Below the pieces are notes generated by a model. It was not told where the DNA came from. It worked only from the letters and a program-made list of their open reading frames with translations, and did not search any database. Positions 25,217 through 34,136 of a stretch of 64,000 bases of DNA are shown here, one piece after another. The stretch covers positions 1 through 64,000 of the forward strand of contig NZ_BDBS01000043.1 of the NCBI RefSeq assembly GCF_001613105.1, in the 5' to 3' direction. Origin of the DNA: Nocardia pseudobrasiliensis NBRC 108224 (lineage in GTDB: Bacteria; Actinomycetota; Actinomycetes; Mycobacteriales; Mycobacteriaceae). Positions within the stretch are counted from its first letter, which is position 1, and the number at the start of each line of letters is the position of its first letter. The position numbers were made by a program, and so were the translations under genes.

Positions 25217-26794
25217 ATGTTGCGGTTCAACAGGTTTCGGCGGTCGCGGACGCTGATCGTACTGGCGGTATCGCTGCTCGGGGCGGCCGTGTTGCCGCTG
25301 GGCGGCGCGTCGGCGGATCTGCGGTCCGATATCGCCGATCAGGTTCGGCAGTTCCTCGATGTGGGTCAGGTGTCGGTGCCTCGGGCCGACTGTGGGCCGG
25401 GGTCGATGCCGGAAACCGGTCTGCAGGGCGATGTTCCGGCGGGCGATCGCGGGAGCGGGCGCAGTGCGCGCGGGTACAGCTGCAATATGTCGCGGGTCGG
25501 CGGGTTCGTCGGTCACGGCGGCGGCATCACCTCCACCACCTATGACCACTGCTCCTACACCGGCTCGTTCTTCCCGGGCAATCTGCTCGATCCGGCACAG
25601 GGCGTGCAGGTCATCGATGTCGCCGATCCGGCGCATCCGGTGCTGACCGGATCGCTCACCGAACCGGCCATGCTGCAGGGCACCTGGGAGAGCCTGAAGG
25701 TCAACGCCGAGCGAAAGCTGCTGGTGGGCACAGGCGTTCCGGTCGGCACCGGCGTCGGCTACCTGTCGGTCTACGACATCTCCGACTGCGCCCATCCCCG
25801 GCTGCTCAATCCCGGCTCGGGCACCAATCTGGCCATGCCGCTGCCCATCACGACCCACGAGGGCGGCTTCTCACCCGACGGTCGCACCTACTGGTCCTCG
25901 GGCATCGCCCCCGGTTTCGTCAGCGCCGTCGATCTCACCGATCCGACCAATCCCCATGTGATCTGGCAGGGCCTGACCGGTATCGAGGCGCACGGCTTCG
26001 GCATCAGCCCCGACGGCAATCGCATGTACCTGTCCGCGCTCGGCGGATTCACCGTGCTCGATATCAGCGCCGTCCAGCGCCGCGATCCCAATCCGCAGGT
26101 CAACCACATCGGCCGGGTGTTCTGGACCGACGGCTGGGCCACTCAGCACAGCGTCCCGGTGACCTACGACGGCAAGCCGTATCTGTTCACCGTCGACGAG
26201 GGCGGTTCCGGCGGGGTGAAGCTCGTCGATATCTCCGATGAGAACAACCCGAAGGTCGCCGCCAAAATCAAACTCGAGATCAACCTGCCCGCCAATCTCG
26301 ACAGCCAATTGGCCTCGGCGATGGGCGGATCGGCGTTCTCCTACGATCCGCACTACTGTGCGGCCGACCGTCCCGACGATCCCACGGCGCTGGCCTGCGG
26401 CTGGGAATCCTCGGGCATCCGCGTCTTCGATGTGCGCGACCCGTTCGACGTGCACGAGATCGCCTACTACAACCCACCCGCGCGCACCGGACAGAACCTG
26501 GACCTGTGGAACTCCCCGCACGCGCTGGCCTCGATCATCGGTCCGCCGGTGATGCAGGGCTTCTCGATGGCACGCGCGGTGCTCAACGGGCAGTTCGATC
26601 CGGCACAGGCACTGTCGCAGCGCACCGGCATGCTCGCCTTCGGCGATGTGTCCTCCGACTGGTGTTTCGCCCCGCCGGAATGGCACGGCAGCCAGCTGTG
26701 GACGACCTGCAACGACAACGGTTTCATGGTGCTGCAACTCGACAACGACGTGTATTCGCCGCCGCCGGACCAGCATTCGATCGTCGGTTCGTGA
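25217..26794 (+). CDS. Secreted LVIVD-repeat (beta-propeller) protein
   Basis: 525 residues. An N-terminal signal peptide (RTLIVLAVSLLGAAVLPLGGASAD, cleaved near residue 34) is followed by LVIVD-type repeats: VQVIDVADPAHPVLTGSL, LSVYDISDCAHPRLL, VSAVDLTDPTNPHVI, FTVLDISAV, VKLVDISDENNPKV and IRVFDVRDPFDVHE. These form a surface propeller of unknown ligand. Several cysteines suggest an oxidised, extracytoplasmic protein. It overlaps the DUF305 gene by one base (TGATG), as expected for a two-gene operon that recurs in actinobacteria. Confidence 0.88.
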   Translation: MLRFNRFRRSRTLIVLAVSLLGAAVLPLGGASADLRSDIADQVRQFLDVGQVSVPRADCGPGSMPETGLQGDVPAGDRGSGRSARGYSCNMSRVGGFVGHGGGITSTTYDHCSYTGSFFPGNLLDPAQGVQVIDVADPAHPVLTGSLTEPAMLQGTWESLKVNAERKLLVGTGVPVGTGVGYLSVYDISDCAHPRLLNPGSGTNLAMPLPITTHEGGFSPDGRTYWSSGIAPGFVSAVDLTDPTNPHVIWQGLTGIEAHGFGISPDGNRMYLSALGGFTVLDISAVQRRDPNPQVNHIGRVFWTDGWATQHSVPVTYDGKPYLFTVDEGGSGGVKLVDISDENNPKVAAKIKLEINLPANLDSQLASAMGGSAFSYDPHYCAADRPDDPTALACGWESSGIRVFDVRDPFDVHEIAYYNPPARTGQNLDLWNSPHALASIIGPPVMQGFSMARAVLNGQFDPAQALSQRTGMLAFGDVSSDWCFAPPEWHGSQLWTTCNDNGFMVLQLDNDVYSPPPDQHSIVGS

Positions 26795-27423
26795 TGCGCG
26801 CCCTGGCCTACGCCGCCGCGGCGGTGATCCTGCTCGTCATGGGCGCGGCCCTGCGACCGCTGATACTCCCCGACAACGCAACCCCCCCACCGATTCTCAG
26901 CGATACCGAGATCGGCTTCGCCCAGGACATGACCGCCCACCACCAGCAGGCGATCCTGATGGTGGCGCGGCTGGATCCGGGCGTCGATCCGGCGGTGTGG
27001 CGGGTGGCCCAGCAAATAGATCAGACCCAGCGCACCGAGATCGGCACCATGCTGGGCTGGCTGCGGCTGGCCGATGCCTCCCCCACCGCTCGCCGTCCGA
27101 TGGCCTGGATGAGCGATACCGTTGCCGCGCACCACGGTTCGACCCCGCCCGCGCCGCCGGAAATGACCACCATGCCCGGCCTCGCGTCCATGGCCGAGCT
27201 CGACCGGCTGGCCACCGCCCGCGGCCGCGACGCGGAGGTCCTGTTCCTGCAACTGATGTACCGCCACCACCAGGGCGGCATCGCCATGGCCCGCGCCGCG
27301 GACGCCGAAATCCACTCGGGCCCGGTCAAAGAGGCCGCGCGCGGCATGCTCAGCGGCCAGAGCCAAGAACTGGGTCTGATGGCGGTGATGCTGAATCAGC
27401 TTGGCGCACAGCCACTTCCGTAA
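26794..27423 (+). CDS. DUF305 exported protein
   Basis: 209 residues. It begins with a signal anchor (ALAYAAAAVILLVMGAA), then two DUF305 helical halves: DMTAHHQQAILMVARL with its HHQQA motif, and LQLMYRHHQGGIAMARAAD with HHxGGI. Histidines and methionines suggest metal (possibly copper) binding. Start ATG 26794 (GTG 26791 also possible), in an overlap with the LVIVD gene. Converges on the P450 gene with a 22-base gap. Confidence 0.9.
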   Translation: MRALAYAAAAVILLVMGAALRPLILPDNATPPPILSDTEIGFAQDMTAHHQQAILMVARLDPGVDPAVWRVAQQIDQTQRTEIGTMLGWLRLADASPTARRPMAWMSDTVAAHHGSTPPAPPEMTTMPGLASMAELDRLATARGRDAEVLFLQLMYRHHQGGIAMARAADAEIHSGPVKEAARGMLSGQSQELGLMAVMLNQLGAQPLP

Positions 27424-27445
27424 CCCCCGCGAACGCGGCGCAGCC

Positions 27446-28624
27446 CTACCAGCGCACCGGCAACCGCCGCACCCCGTGCACATTGCCGTGGCGCAGCGGC
27501 ACCTCGCCCGGCTCGACCGCCAGAGCCAGATCGGGGAACCGGGACAGCAACGCGGGCAGGGCAACCCGCAGCTCCACCCGGGCCAGCTGATGCCCCAGGC
27601 ACAGATGCGCGCCGTGCCCGAAGGCCACATGTCCGGTCGCGCGCCGCCGCACATCCAGAACGTTCGGATCCTCGAACCGATGCGGATCGCGATTGGCGGC
27701 GGCCATGGACAGCGCCACCGTGGTTCCCGCTTCGATCGTCTGCCCGCCCAATTCGACATCCTCGAGCGCGGTGCGGGCATTGGTGTGCGCGATCGACAGA
27801 TAGCGCAGCAGCTCCTCCACCGCCGAATCCCACAGCTCCGGATCCGCGCGCAGCAGCGCGAGTTGATCCGGACGATCCAGCAGGACCAACACACCGAACG
27901 CGATCATATTGCGCGTGGTCTCGAGTCCCGCGCCGAGCAGGAAGGTGCCCAGACCCGCCAGTTCCGCGTCGTCGAGATCGGTTCCGGTGAGCTCGCTGAG
28001 CACATCGTCGGTGGGCGCGGCGCGCTTGGCCACGGCCAGCCGAGCGATGTAGTCCGCCAACCGATTCCACGCCTGCCCCAGCTGTTCCATCGACTCGGGC
28101 TCCATCACCTCCGACACCTGGCGTTGGAAGAACTCGTGATCGTCATAGGGCACGCCGAGCAACTCGCAGATGGTCAGCGCGGGCACCGGCTGCGCGTACG
28201 CGGCGACCAGATCCACGACCGGGCCCTGCCGCCGCATCGCGTCCAGATGATGCGCGCAGATCTGCCGGATGCGCTCGGTGAGCAGTCCCATCCGCCGCAC
28301 GGTGAACCGCGAGGCCACCGCGCGCCGCAGCCGGGTGTGCTCGGGCGCGTCGACGCCGCTGAGATCGCCACTCGGGGCGGGACTCAGCGCGCCGCCCGCA
28401 TCGTGGAACGGATCGTGCAGCAGTTCGTAGCGCGAGCTGAAGCGCGGATCGGCCAGCACCGCCCGGACCAGCTCGTGACTCGTCACCAGCCAACCCAGAT
28501 GGCCGTCCGGAAAACGCATTCGTGCCAGCGCGGGTAGTTCGGTCAGCCCCGGCGGCAGTTCGAACGGCCGTCTCGCATCACGAATGAGCGGTAATGTCAC
28601 TGTGTCACTGGGTATTTCGGTCAT
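27446..28624 (-). CDS. Cytochrome P450
   Basis: 392 residues. I-helix AGLETTRNM (threonine for proton delivery), ExxR region EELLRYLSI, and heme loop FGHGAHLCLGHQLARVELR with the cysteine thiolate. Bacterial class I type with no membrane anchor, so it needs a separate ferredoxin. N-terminus (DTVTLPLIRDARRPFELPPG) and ERIRQICAHHLD fit the CYP105/CYP107-like group, but I cannot assign a subfamily. Substrate unknown. Divergent from the double-HTH regulator gene across 206 bases, with a repeated TGCAA-type motif. Confidence 0.92.
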   Translation of the reverse strand: MTEIPSDTVTLPLIRDARRPFELPPGLTELPALARMRFPDGHLGWLVTSHELVRAVLADPRFSSRYELLHDPFHDAGGALSPAPSGDLSGVDAPEHTRLRRAVASRFTVRRMGLLTERIRQICAHHLDAMRRQGPVVDLVAAYAQPVPALTICELLGVPYDDHEFFQRQVSEVMEPESMEQLGQAWNRLADYIARLAVAKRAAPTDDVLSELTGTDLDDAELAGLGTFLLGAGLETTRNMIAFGVLVLLDRPDQLALLRADPELWDSAVEELLRYLSIAHTNARTALEDVELGGQTIEAGTTVALSMAAANRDPHRFEDPNVLDVRRRATGHVAFGHGAHLCLGHQLARVELRVALPALLSRFPDLALAVEPGEVPLRHGNVHGVRRLPVRW

Positions 28625-28726
28625 CTATCCTCCTCGGTCGCTGATCTCACGGTAGGAACCGTTCAACGCACCGGCAATGAAGTAATTCGTAAATCACCAG
28701 GACAGCACGCCATCTCATGTCGCTTT

Positions 28727-28779
28727 GTTGCAATGACCGTGCGGGATAATGCAATTCGATCGCAAATCCGTTGCAATGA
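28727..28779. repeat. Repeated GTTGCAATGA motif between P450 and double-HTH regulator
   Basis: GTTGCAATGA occurs at 28727-28736 and 28770-28779 (43 bases apart), with a TGCAA copy in opposite orientation between them (near 28750), giving TTGCA...TGCAA inverted pairs. It lies in the divergent promoter and is a candidate operator for the regulator at 28831. Confidence 0.5.
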
Positions 28780-28830
28780 GCTGCCGACGAATGTCACCCT
28801 GGAGGCGACCGCCGACCTCAGGAGCAACCC

Positions 28831-29643
28831 ATGCCCGGCAGCCGACTCGCCTATCCCGAACGTCGCCAGATCACCGCGGGCCTGTCCGCCGGACTCACCT
28901 ACGCCGAGATCGCGCGCCGCATCAACCGCCCGACCTCCACCATCAGCCGCGAGATCGCCCGCAACGGCGGCCCGGGCAACTACCGGGCAGAACCCGCGCA
29001 ACGCGCCACCCAGCAGCGCGCGCGACGCAGACCGCCCGCCACGACCACGCCGCCGATCGACGCCCCACCCGCCGACGATGGCGCACTCGCCGCCGTCGAC
29101 GCGGGACTGACCCTCGTCATGGTGCGAATGGGTTTGCCGCGCATGGCCTCCCGGGTCTTCATCCGCATGTTCCTGTCCGACGCCGAGGATCACACCGCCG
29201 CCGAACTGTCCGCCGCGCTACGGGTCAGCCCCGCCTCGATCTCCAAGGCGATGGGCTATCTCACCGATGTCGGCCTGGTCCTGCGCGAGCGCGACGGGCG
29301 CCGCGAGCGCTACCGCGTCGGCCGCGATGTCTGGTCCCGCGCCTGCTCGATCAGCGCCGAGCTGAACCAGACCCTGTCCGACACCGCCCGCCGCGGCGCG
29401 GAACTGCTCGGAGCGCGGACCCCGACCGGGGCACGGCTCACGGAGATGGCCTGGTGCTTCGAGAATCTGTACGGACTCGATACCCGCGGGGCGTCCCGCT
29501 GGGACGCCTTCCTCGAATACGCCGCGGGCGCACGACCTTACGATCCGGACATCCCGACCGCCCCGGCCGCGCTGCACTGCCCGGACTGCGGCGGCGCGGT
29601 CCCGATACCGGACCATCTGGTCGACAACCGGCTCGCCCGGTAG
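28831..29643 (+). CDS. Double-HTH regulator: IS30-type HTH joined to a GbsR/MarR domain
   Basis: 270 residues. The N-terminus (about 8-45; YPERRQITAGLSAGLTYAEI then ARRINRPTSTISREIARNGG) is an HTH_38 of the kind found at the start of IS30-family transposases. After a proline-rich linker (about 60-90) comes a winged-helix domain (about 100-215; ELSAALRVSPASISKAMGYL and LRERDGRRERYRVGRDVWSR) of GbsR/MarR type. The C-terminus has a single CPDCG that could begin a zinc knuckle. AGGAGC ribosome site before ATG 28831. Regulates its neighbours, probably the P450 and SDR/hotdog genes (inference). Confidence 0.8.
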   Translation: MPGSRLAYPERRQITAGLSAGLTYAEIARRINRPTSTISREIARNGGPGNYRAEPAQRATQQRARRRPPATTTPPIDAPPADDGALAAVDAGLTLVMVRMGLPRMASRVFIRMFLSDAEDHTAAELSAALRVSPASISKAMGYLTDVGLVLRERDGRRERYRVGRDVWSRACSISAELNQTLSDTARRGAELLGARTPTGARLTEMAWCFENLYGLDTRGASRWDAFLEYAAGARPYDPDIPTAPAALHCPDCGGAVPIPDHLVDNRLAR

Positions 29644-29653
29644 CGTCGGCGAC

Positions 29654-30421
29654 ATGAGTTTGCACGGACGCGTCGCCCTGGTGACCGGCGCGGGGCGGGG
29701 AATCGGCCGGGCCATCGCACTCGGACTGGCCGCGGACGGCGCGGATGTGGCGGTGAACTATCGCACCGACGCCGACGCGGCCGCCGCGACGGTGGCCGCG
29801 ATCGAGGCGCTGGATCGGCGCGCGATCGCCGTTCGCGCGTCGGTCGATTCGATCGAGGACGACGAGCGCATGGTCGCCCGCGTGCTCGACGAACTCGGCC
29901 CGATCGACATCCTGGTCAACAATGCCGGAATCGCCAGCCGCGGTAACCCGGTGGCCGACACCGATCCCGCCGAACTGCAGCGCGTACTGGGCATCCACGC
30001 GCTCGGCGCCCATCACGTCACCCGGCTGGCGCTGCCCTCGATGCGCACCCGCCCGCGTGGCGACATCGTGATGGTGTCCAGTACCGCGGTGGCCCAGCAC
30101 GCCGCGGGCAGCGCACCCTATGCCATGGGCAAGGCCGCGCTCGAGGCGCTGGCGCTGACCCTGGCGAACGAGGAGCGCCGCAACGGTATTCGCGTGAATA
30201 TCGTCGCGCCCGGTCTGGTCGACACCGAGATGGGCCGCCGCCTGGTCCGGGCCGTCGCCGGTGTCGAGGACATCCGCCAGCTCGACGCGGCGTCGCCCTT
30301 CGGGCGGGTCTGCCGTCCCGAGGATGTGGCCAATACGGTCCGCTTCCTGGTGTCGGCCGACGCGGAATATCTCACCGGCCAGAAGATCACGGTCGACGGC
30401 GGCGGAGGCGAGCTCGGATGA
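29654..30421 (+). CDS. SDR-family oxidoreductase (FabG-like)
   Basis: 255 residues, classical short-chain dehydrogenase: cofactor site TGAGRGIG, NNAGIAS, active-site Ser in VMVSSTAVAQHAAG and Tyr-Lys YAMGK, and the C-terminal YLTGQKITVDGG. Acts on an unknown alcohol or ketone, NAD(P)-dependent. Overlaps the hotdog gene by 4 bases, and lies 10 bases after the regulator gene, so all three are probably one operon. Confidence 0.88.
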   Translation: MSLHGRVALVTGAGRGIGRAIALGLAADGADVAVNYRTDADAAAATVAAIEALDRRAIAVRASVDSIEDDERMVARVLDELGPIDILVNNAGIASRGNPVADTDPAELQRVLGIHALGAHHVTRLALPSMRTRPRGDIVMVSSTAVAQHAAGSAPYAMGKAALEALALTLANEERRNGIRVNIVAPGLVDTEMGRRLVRAVAGVEDIRQLDAASPFGRVCRPEDVANTVRFLVSADAEYLTGQKITVDGGGGELG

Positions 30422-31140
30422 GCGCGGACGAGCAGACCATCACCATCCCCGGCCATATCCAGGGCTATCCGGGCGTAGCGTTCGGCGGCTATGTCGCGGG
30501 ACTGCTCGCGCAGCGCGCGGGCGGCGACAGTGTGCGGGTGAATTTCCGGCGGCCCATACCGGTCGAAACGCCCGTGCTGCTCGTCGAAACCGCCTCGGGC
30601 GCGGCGCTGTCCGACGCGGCGGGCGTCGTGCTGGCCGAGGCGCTGCACGACACCGACGCGGGCCTGACCATTCCGGAGCCGCCCTCGATGGCCGAGGCGA
30701 AGGCCGCCTCCGCGAAGGCCGCGCTGGTCCGGCAGCCGATGCCCTACTGCTACGGCTGCGGCAATGCCTGCCCGCCGGGCCGCGGCCTGCGGCTGTATCC
30801 GTGGGGTGTGCGCGAGCGCGATCAGGTGACCGCGGCGTGGATTCCCGATCGCGAACTCGCCGACGCCGACGGTCGCTTGCCGGTGGCCAATATCTGGTCC
30901 GCCCTGGATTGCCCGGGAGGCGGCGTCGCGATCGCGGTGTCGGGTATGGCCCCCGGGGCCGTCACCGCGGCCATGCGCGTGACCCGCTACCAGCCGGTCA
31001 GCGCGGGCGAGGAGTATCTGGTCCACGCCTGGCCGATCGCGGCGCAGGGTCGCAAATACACCGTGGGCGTGGCGCTCTCGACCCCCGACGGCACCGCGTG
31101 CGCGACGGCCGAGGCGCTGTGGATCGAACCGCGCGAATAA
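30418..31140 (+). CDS. Hotdog-fold (thioesterase-like) protein
   Basis: 240 residues with two hotdog halves. The signature is CYGCGNACPPGRGLRLYPWG, resembling the CxxCGxxNPxGLxL motif of the PaaI/4HBT group, followed by VANIWSALDCPGGGVAI (with GGG replacing the usual Gly pair) and a C-terminal VGVALSTPDGTACATAEALWI strand. The N-terminal half (GHIQGYPGVAFGGYVAGLLA) forms the second hotdog domain. Likely an acyl-CoA thioesterase. A perfect hairpin terminator follows. Confidence 0.8.
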   Translation: MSADEQTITIPGHIQGYPGVAFGGYVAGLLAQRAGGDSVRVNFRRPIPVETPVLLVETASGAALSDAAGVVLAEALHDTDAGLTIPEPPSMAEAKAASAKAALVRQPMPYCYGCGNACPPGRGLRLYPWGVRERDQVTAAWIPDRELADADGRLPVANIWSALDCPGGGVAIAVSGMAPGAVTAAMRVTRYQPVSAGEEYLVHAWPIAAQGRKYTVGVALSTPDGTACATAEALWIEPRE

Positions 31141-31146
31141 CCCGAA

Positions 31147-31182
31147 ACGCCGAATGCCACGGTCTCCCGTGGCATTCGGCGT
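31147..31182. terminator. Bidirectional hairpin terminator
   Basis: A perfect 15-bp stem (CGCCGAATGCCACGG with its complement, plus an outer A-T pair) closes over the tetraloop TCTC. It sits between the hotdog gene (+) and the small ORF (-) and can serve both. Confidence 0.85.
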
Positions 31183-31199
31183 ATCTCGCGGTCAGCGTC

Positions 31200-31301
31200 T
31201 CACAGCGGCGGCGCACCGGCCGAGCCGGTGGTGGCCCAGCCCCAGAATGCGTTGATATGCGCGATGAGCACATTGGCGAGATCGATCACGGTGCTACCCA
31301 T
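31200..31301 (-). CDS. 33-residue small protein of unknown function
   Basis: ATG 31301 is preceded by a good ribosome site (GAGGA, 7 bases upstream on the minus strand). The product starts MGSTVIDLANVLIAHINAFW and ends GSAGAPPL; its first two thirds make a hydrophobic, possibly amphipathic helix with two Trp. No longer ORF occupies this 300-base interval, and the neighbouring terminator suggests a separate transcript. Membrane-active or small-porin-like roles are conceivable but not shown. Confidence 0.6.
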   Translation of the reverse strand: MGSTVIDLANVLIAHINAFWGWATTGSAGAPPL

Positions 31302-31443
31302 GGGATTCCTCACTACGGCGAGTGCACTTGCAGCGCCCAGGGTAACGGCAACATCACGACGCCGACGCGTTTTGCCCTCACTTCCCAGGCCTTGCCGCTT
31401 CCGATCGGAAGCACAATCATCACGTCATGCCCATCGCTGAGTT

Positions 31444-32733
31444 CTACAGATTGCCCACCGCGTGTTCGAGCCTGCGCGCGACCAGTTCGCGCGCCTGCTC
31501 GCGCAGCGCCGGGCGATAACCGCTGGGGTACACCGGATCCGCGGGGACGTACTGCTTGAGCACCTCCTTGGCGAGGGTGATCTTGTGCACCTCGGTGGGC
31601 CCGTCCGCGATCGCCATCACCTCGGCGTAGGCCAGCATGTCCAGGAACGGCAGATCCTCGCTCACGCCGAGCGCGCCGTGCAGATGCATCGCCCGATGCG
31701 CGATGTCGTGCATGACCTTGGGCATGGCGACCTTGATCGCGGCGATGTCCTTGCGCACCTTCAGATAGTTCTGCTCCCTATCGATGCGCCAGGCCGTGCG
31801 CAGCACCAGCAGCCGGAACTGTTCCATCTCGATCCAGGAATCGGCGATGCGCTCCTGGGTCATCTGCTTGCCGCCGAGTACGCCGTTGCCCATCGGCCGC
31901 GACACCGCGCGCTCGCACATCATGTCGAAAGCCTTGCGCACCAACGCGACCGTGCGCATGGCGTGATGTACGCGCCCGCCGCCGAGGCGGGTCTGCGCCA
32001 CGATGAAACCCTGTCCCTCCGCGCCCAGCAGATGATCGGCGGGCACCCGCACATCGGTGAACCGCAGATGCGCCTCGTGCTCGCTGAACCCGTGCACCTG
32101 GAAGTTCTTCACGATCTCCACGCCCGGGGTGTCGGCGGGCACGATGAACATCGACAGCCGCTGATGCGGCGGCGCGTCGGGCGCCGTGACGACCATGACG
32201 ATGTGGAACGTCGCGAATTCGGCGGCGGTGTTGAACCACTTCTCGCCGTTGATGACCCAGCTGTCGCCGTCGCGCACGGCGGTGGTCTTGAACGAGGTCG
32301 GATCCGATCCGCCGGTGGGCTCGGTCATCACGTAGCAGGAGCCGATCTCGCCGTCGAGCAGCGGCTGCAGATACTTCGCCTTCTGCTCGTCGGTGCCGTA
32401 GTGGGCGAGGATTTCGGCGTTACCGGAATCCGGCGCCTGACAACCGAATACCATCGGCGCCCACCCCGAGGTGCCGAGTACCTCGTTGAGCAGGGCCAGT
32501 TTCAGCTGTCCGTAACCGGGGCCGCCGAGTTCGGGACCGAGGTGGCAGGCCCACAGACCCTGCTCCTTGACCTGCTCCTGCAGCGGCCGCAGCAGCGACC
32601 GCACCTGCGGATCGGACTTGTTGTAGGGATTGAGTCCGATCAGATCGAGCGGTTCGACCTCCGTGCGGACGAATTCGGCGACCCAGTCCAGTTTGCGCTG
32701 GTACTCCGGGTCGGTCTCGAAATCCCAAGCCAT
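31444..32733 (-). CDS. Acyl-CoA dehydrogenase (ACAD10/11-like)
   Basis: 429 residues from ATG 32733 (AAAGG ribosome site; the frame opens further upstream through other genes). FAD-binding CYVMTEPTGGSDPTSFKTTA, INGEKWFNTAAEF and LGAEGQGF fit the ACAD family; the C-terminus LHGALGVSEDLPFLDMLAYA, ADGPTEVHK resembles the ACAD10/11 branch, where the catalytic base differs from MCAD. Oxidises acyl-CoA. Third gene in an operon: SDR, TetR, ACAD. The 140-base gap to the small ORF contains nothing obvious. Confidence 0.92.
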   Translation of the reverse strand: MAWDFETDPEYQRKLDWVAEFVRTEVEPLDLIGLNPYNKSDPQVRSLLRPLQEQVKEQGLWACHLGPELGGPGYGQLKLALLNEVLGTSGWAPMVFGCQAPDSGNAEILAHYGTDEQKAKYLQPLLDGEIGSCYVMTEPTGGSDPTSFKTTAVRDGDSWVINGEKWFNTAAEFATFHIVMVVTAPDAPPHQRLSMFIVPADTPGVEIVKNFQVHGFSEHEAHLRFTDVRVPADHLLGAEGQGFIVAQTRLGGGRVHHAMRTVALVRKAFDMMCERAVSRPMGNGVLGGKQMTQERIADSWIEMEQFRLLVLRTAWRIDREQNYLKVRKDIAAIKVAMPKVMHDIAHRAMHLHGALGVSEDLPFLDMLAYAEVMAIADGPTEVHKITLAKEVLKQYVPADPVYPSGYRPALREQARELVARRLEHAVGNL

Positions 32734-32735
32734 GA

Positions 32736-33365
32736 TCAGCCTTTCGTATCGGTCGTGTCCACGAGTCCGTCCAGGACCGTGCTGGCGAGTATGTCGGCGA
32801 TTTGATCGGGGCTGCGCCCGCCGTGCGGGCGATACCACAGTGTGACCGAATTCAGCATGGCGAGAATGCCATTGGTGACGACGTGATCGGCGGTGCGCAG
32901 CGTCCCGGCGGCCCGTCCGGCATCGATCACATCCTGCCAGCGGCGCTGGATCAGATCGCGCAGCTCCTGGAGTTGCGCACCCCGCTCGCCGGTCAGCGCG
33001 GAGACGTCGCGCAGCTGGATGGCGACCTCGCGGCGATGTTCGATGACCAGGCGCAGATGGCTGTGAATCAGCTTGCGCAGCTTGGTGATCGGATCGTCGG
33101 CGCTCGCGGCGATGGCAGTCGCCTCGGCGTGCATCACCGCGGTGTAATCGCGCAGGATCTGGAACAGCAATTCTTCCTTGGAGCCGATGTGGTAGTACAG
33201 CGCGCCGCGTTGCACATCGGCACGGTCGCCGATCTCGGCGACGCCGGTGCCGTGAAAGCCCTTCTCCGCGAACAGTTCCACTGCCGCGCGCACGATGCGT
33301 TCGCGGGTCCGCTCCGCCGCCGCGGCCGGTGGTCGGCCGCGTCGCCGGGCCGGCGCGGCGGTCAT
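32736..33365 (-). CDS. TetR-family regulator
   Basis: 209 residues. HTH: RERIVRAAVELFAEKGFHGT, VAEIGDRADVQRGALYYHIGSKEELL. The C-terminal domain (TetR_C_24-like, KstR2-type QLRDVSALTGERGAQL) is common in fatty-acyl-CoA- or steroid-degradation repressors in actinobacteria. Start ATG 33365 overlaps the SDR stop (ATGA), and its own stop abuts the ACAD start. It most likely binds the GTACATTAAATGTAC palindrome upstream of the operon. Confidence 0.88.
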   Translation of the reverse strand: MTAAPARRRGRPPAAAAERTRERIVRAAVELFAEKGFHGTGVAEIGDRADVQRGALYYHIGSKEELLFQILRDYTAVMHAEATAIAASADDPITKLRKLIHSHLRLVIEHRREVAIQLRDVSALTGERGAQLQELRDLIQRRWQDVIDAGRAAGTLRTADHVVTNGILAMLNSVTLWYRPHGGRSPDQIADILASTVLDGLVDTTDTKG

Positions 33366-34105
33366 CGCCAGCCGCCGTCGAGGGCCAGCGTCGCGCCGGA
33401 GCAGTAGCCCGAGGCGGCGGAGTCGGCGAAATACAGTGCCGCGCCGACTATTTCGTGCGGCTCGCCGACCCGGCCCGCGGCGGTGCGCTTGCCCAGTTCG
33501 GCCGCCGTGCCATCGGGCCACGCGGCGGAGATGTCGGTCGCGAACGGACCGCACTGAATCGTATTGACCCGCACGGCCGGACCATAGGTCTGGGCCAGGC
33601 CGAGCGTCAGGGCGTTCAGACCCGCCTTCGCCGCGGCGTAGGGCACCGCGAGCGGTTCGGGTCGGACCGCCTCGAGGGAGGACACATTGATGATCGCGCC
33701 ACCGCCCGCCGCGGCCATCCGCGCGCCGATCAGGGCCGAAAGCCGGAACGGCCCTTTGAGATTCACGGCGACGACCTTGTCGAACAGCGCCTCGCTCACC
33801 TGGTCCAGACTCGGATACAGCGGCGAGAGCCCGGCATTGTTCACCAGTACGTCGACCCGGCCGAATTCGGCGTAGCAGGTTTGTACGAGCGCGTCGCACT
33901 GCGCCCACTCGCTCACATTGCACGCCACCGGAAGTGCGCGGCGGCCATGGACCTCGGTCACTCGCTTCGACAACTCGGCGCAGGCGTCGAATTTACGGCT
34001 GGCGATCACCACATCGGCTCCGGCCGCGGCGAAGGCGAGCACCATCTCCCGGCCGAGACCGCGGCTGCCGCCGGTGACCACAACGACCTTGTCCGCCAGA
34101 CCCAT
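33362..34105 (-). CDS. SDR-family oxidoreductase (operon head)
   Basis: 247 residues. TGGSRGLG cofactor loop, NNAGLSPLY, catalytic Ser in INVSSLEAVRPEPL and YAAAK. Typical of 3-ketoacyl or 3-hydroxyacyl-CoA dehydrogenase-like SDRs. First gene of the SDR-TetR-ACAD operon; ribosome site GGGAGG precedes ATG 34105. A shared role in degradation of an acyl-CoA or alcohol substrate with the downstream ACAD is inferred. Confidence 0.88.
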   Translation of the reverse strand: MGLADKVVVVTGGSRGLGREMVLAFAAAGADVVIASRKFDACAELSKRVTEVHGRRALPVACNVSEWAQCDALVQTCYAEFGRVDVLVNNAGLSPLYPSLDQVSEALFDKVVAVNLKGPFRLSALIGARMAAAGGGAIINVSSLEAVRPEPLAVPYAAAKAGLNALTLGLAQTYGPAVRVNTIQCGPFATDISAAWPDGTAAELGKRTAAGRVGEPHEIVGAALYFADSAASGYCSGATLALDGGWR

Positions 34106-34136
34106 CGGGCGCCTCCCAGGAGAAATGTTCCAACCA

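Noticed and set aside
24597..25217. A 206-codon minus-strand ORF in the gap before the LVIVD gene
   Set aside because: No ribosome site, no family features and overlap with the same-frame continuation on the plus strand; no support for either choice, so only the plus-strand fragment is mentioned.
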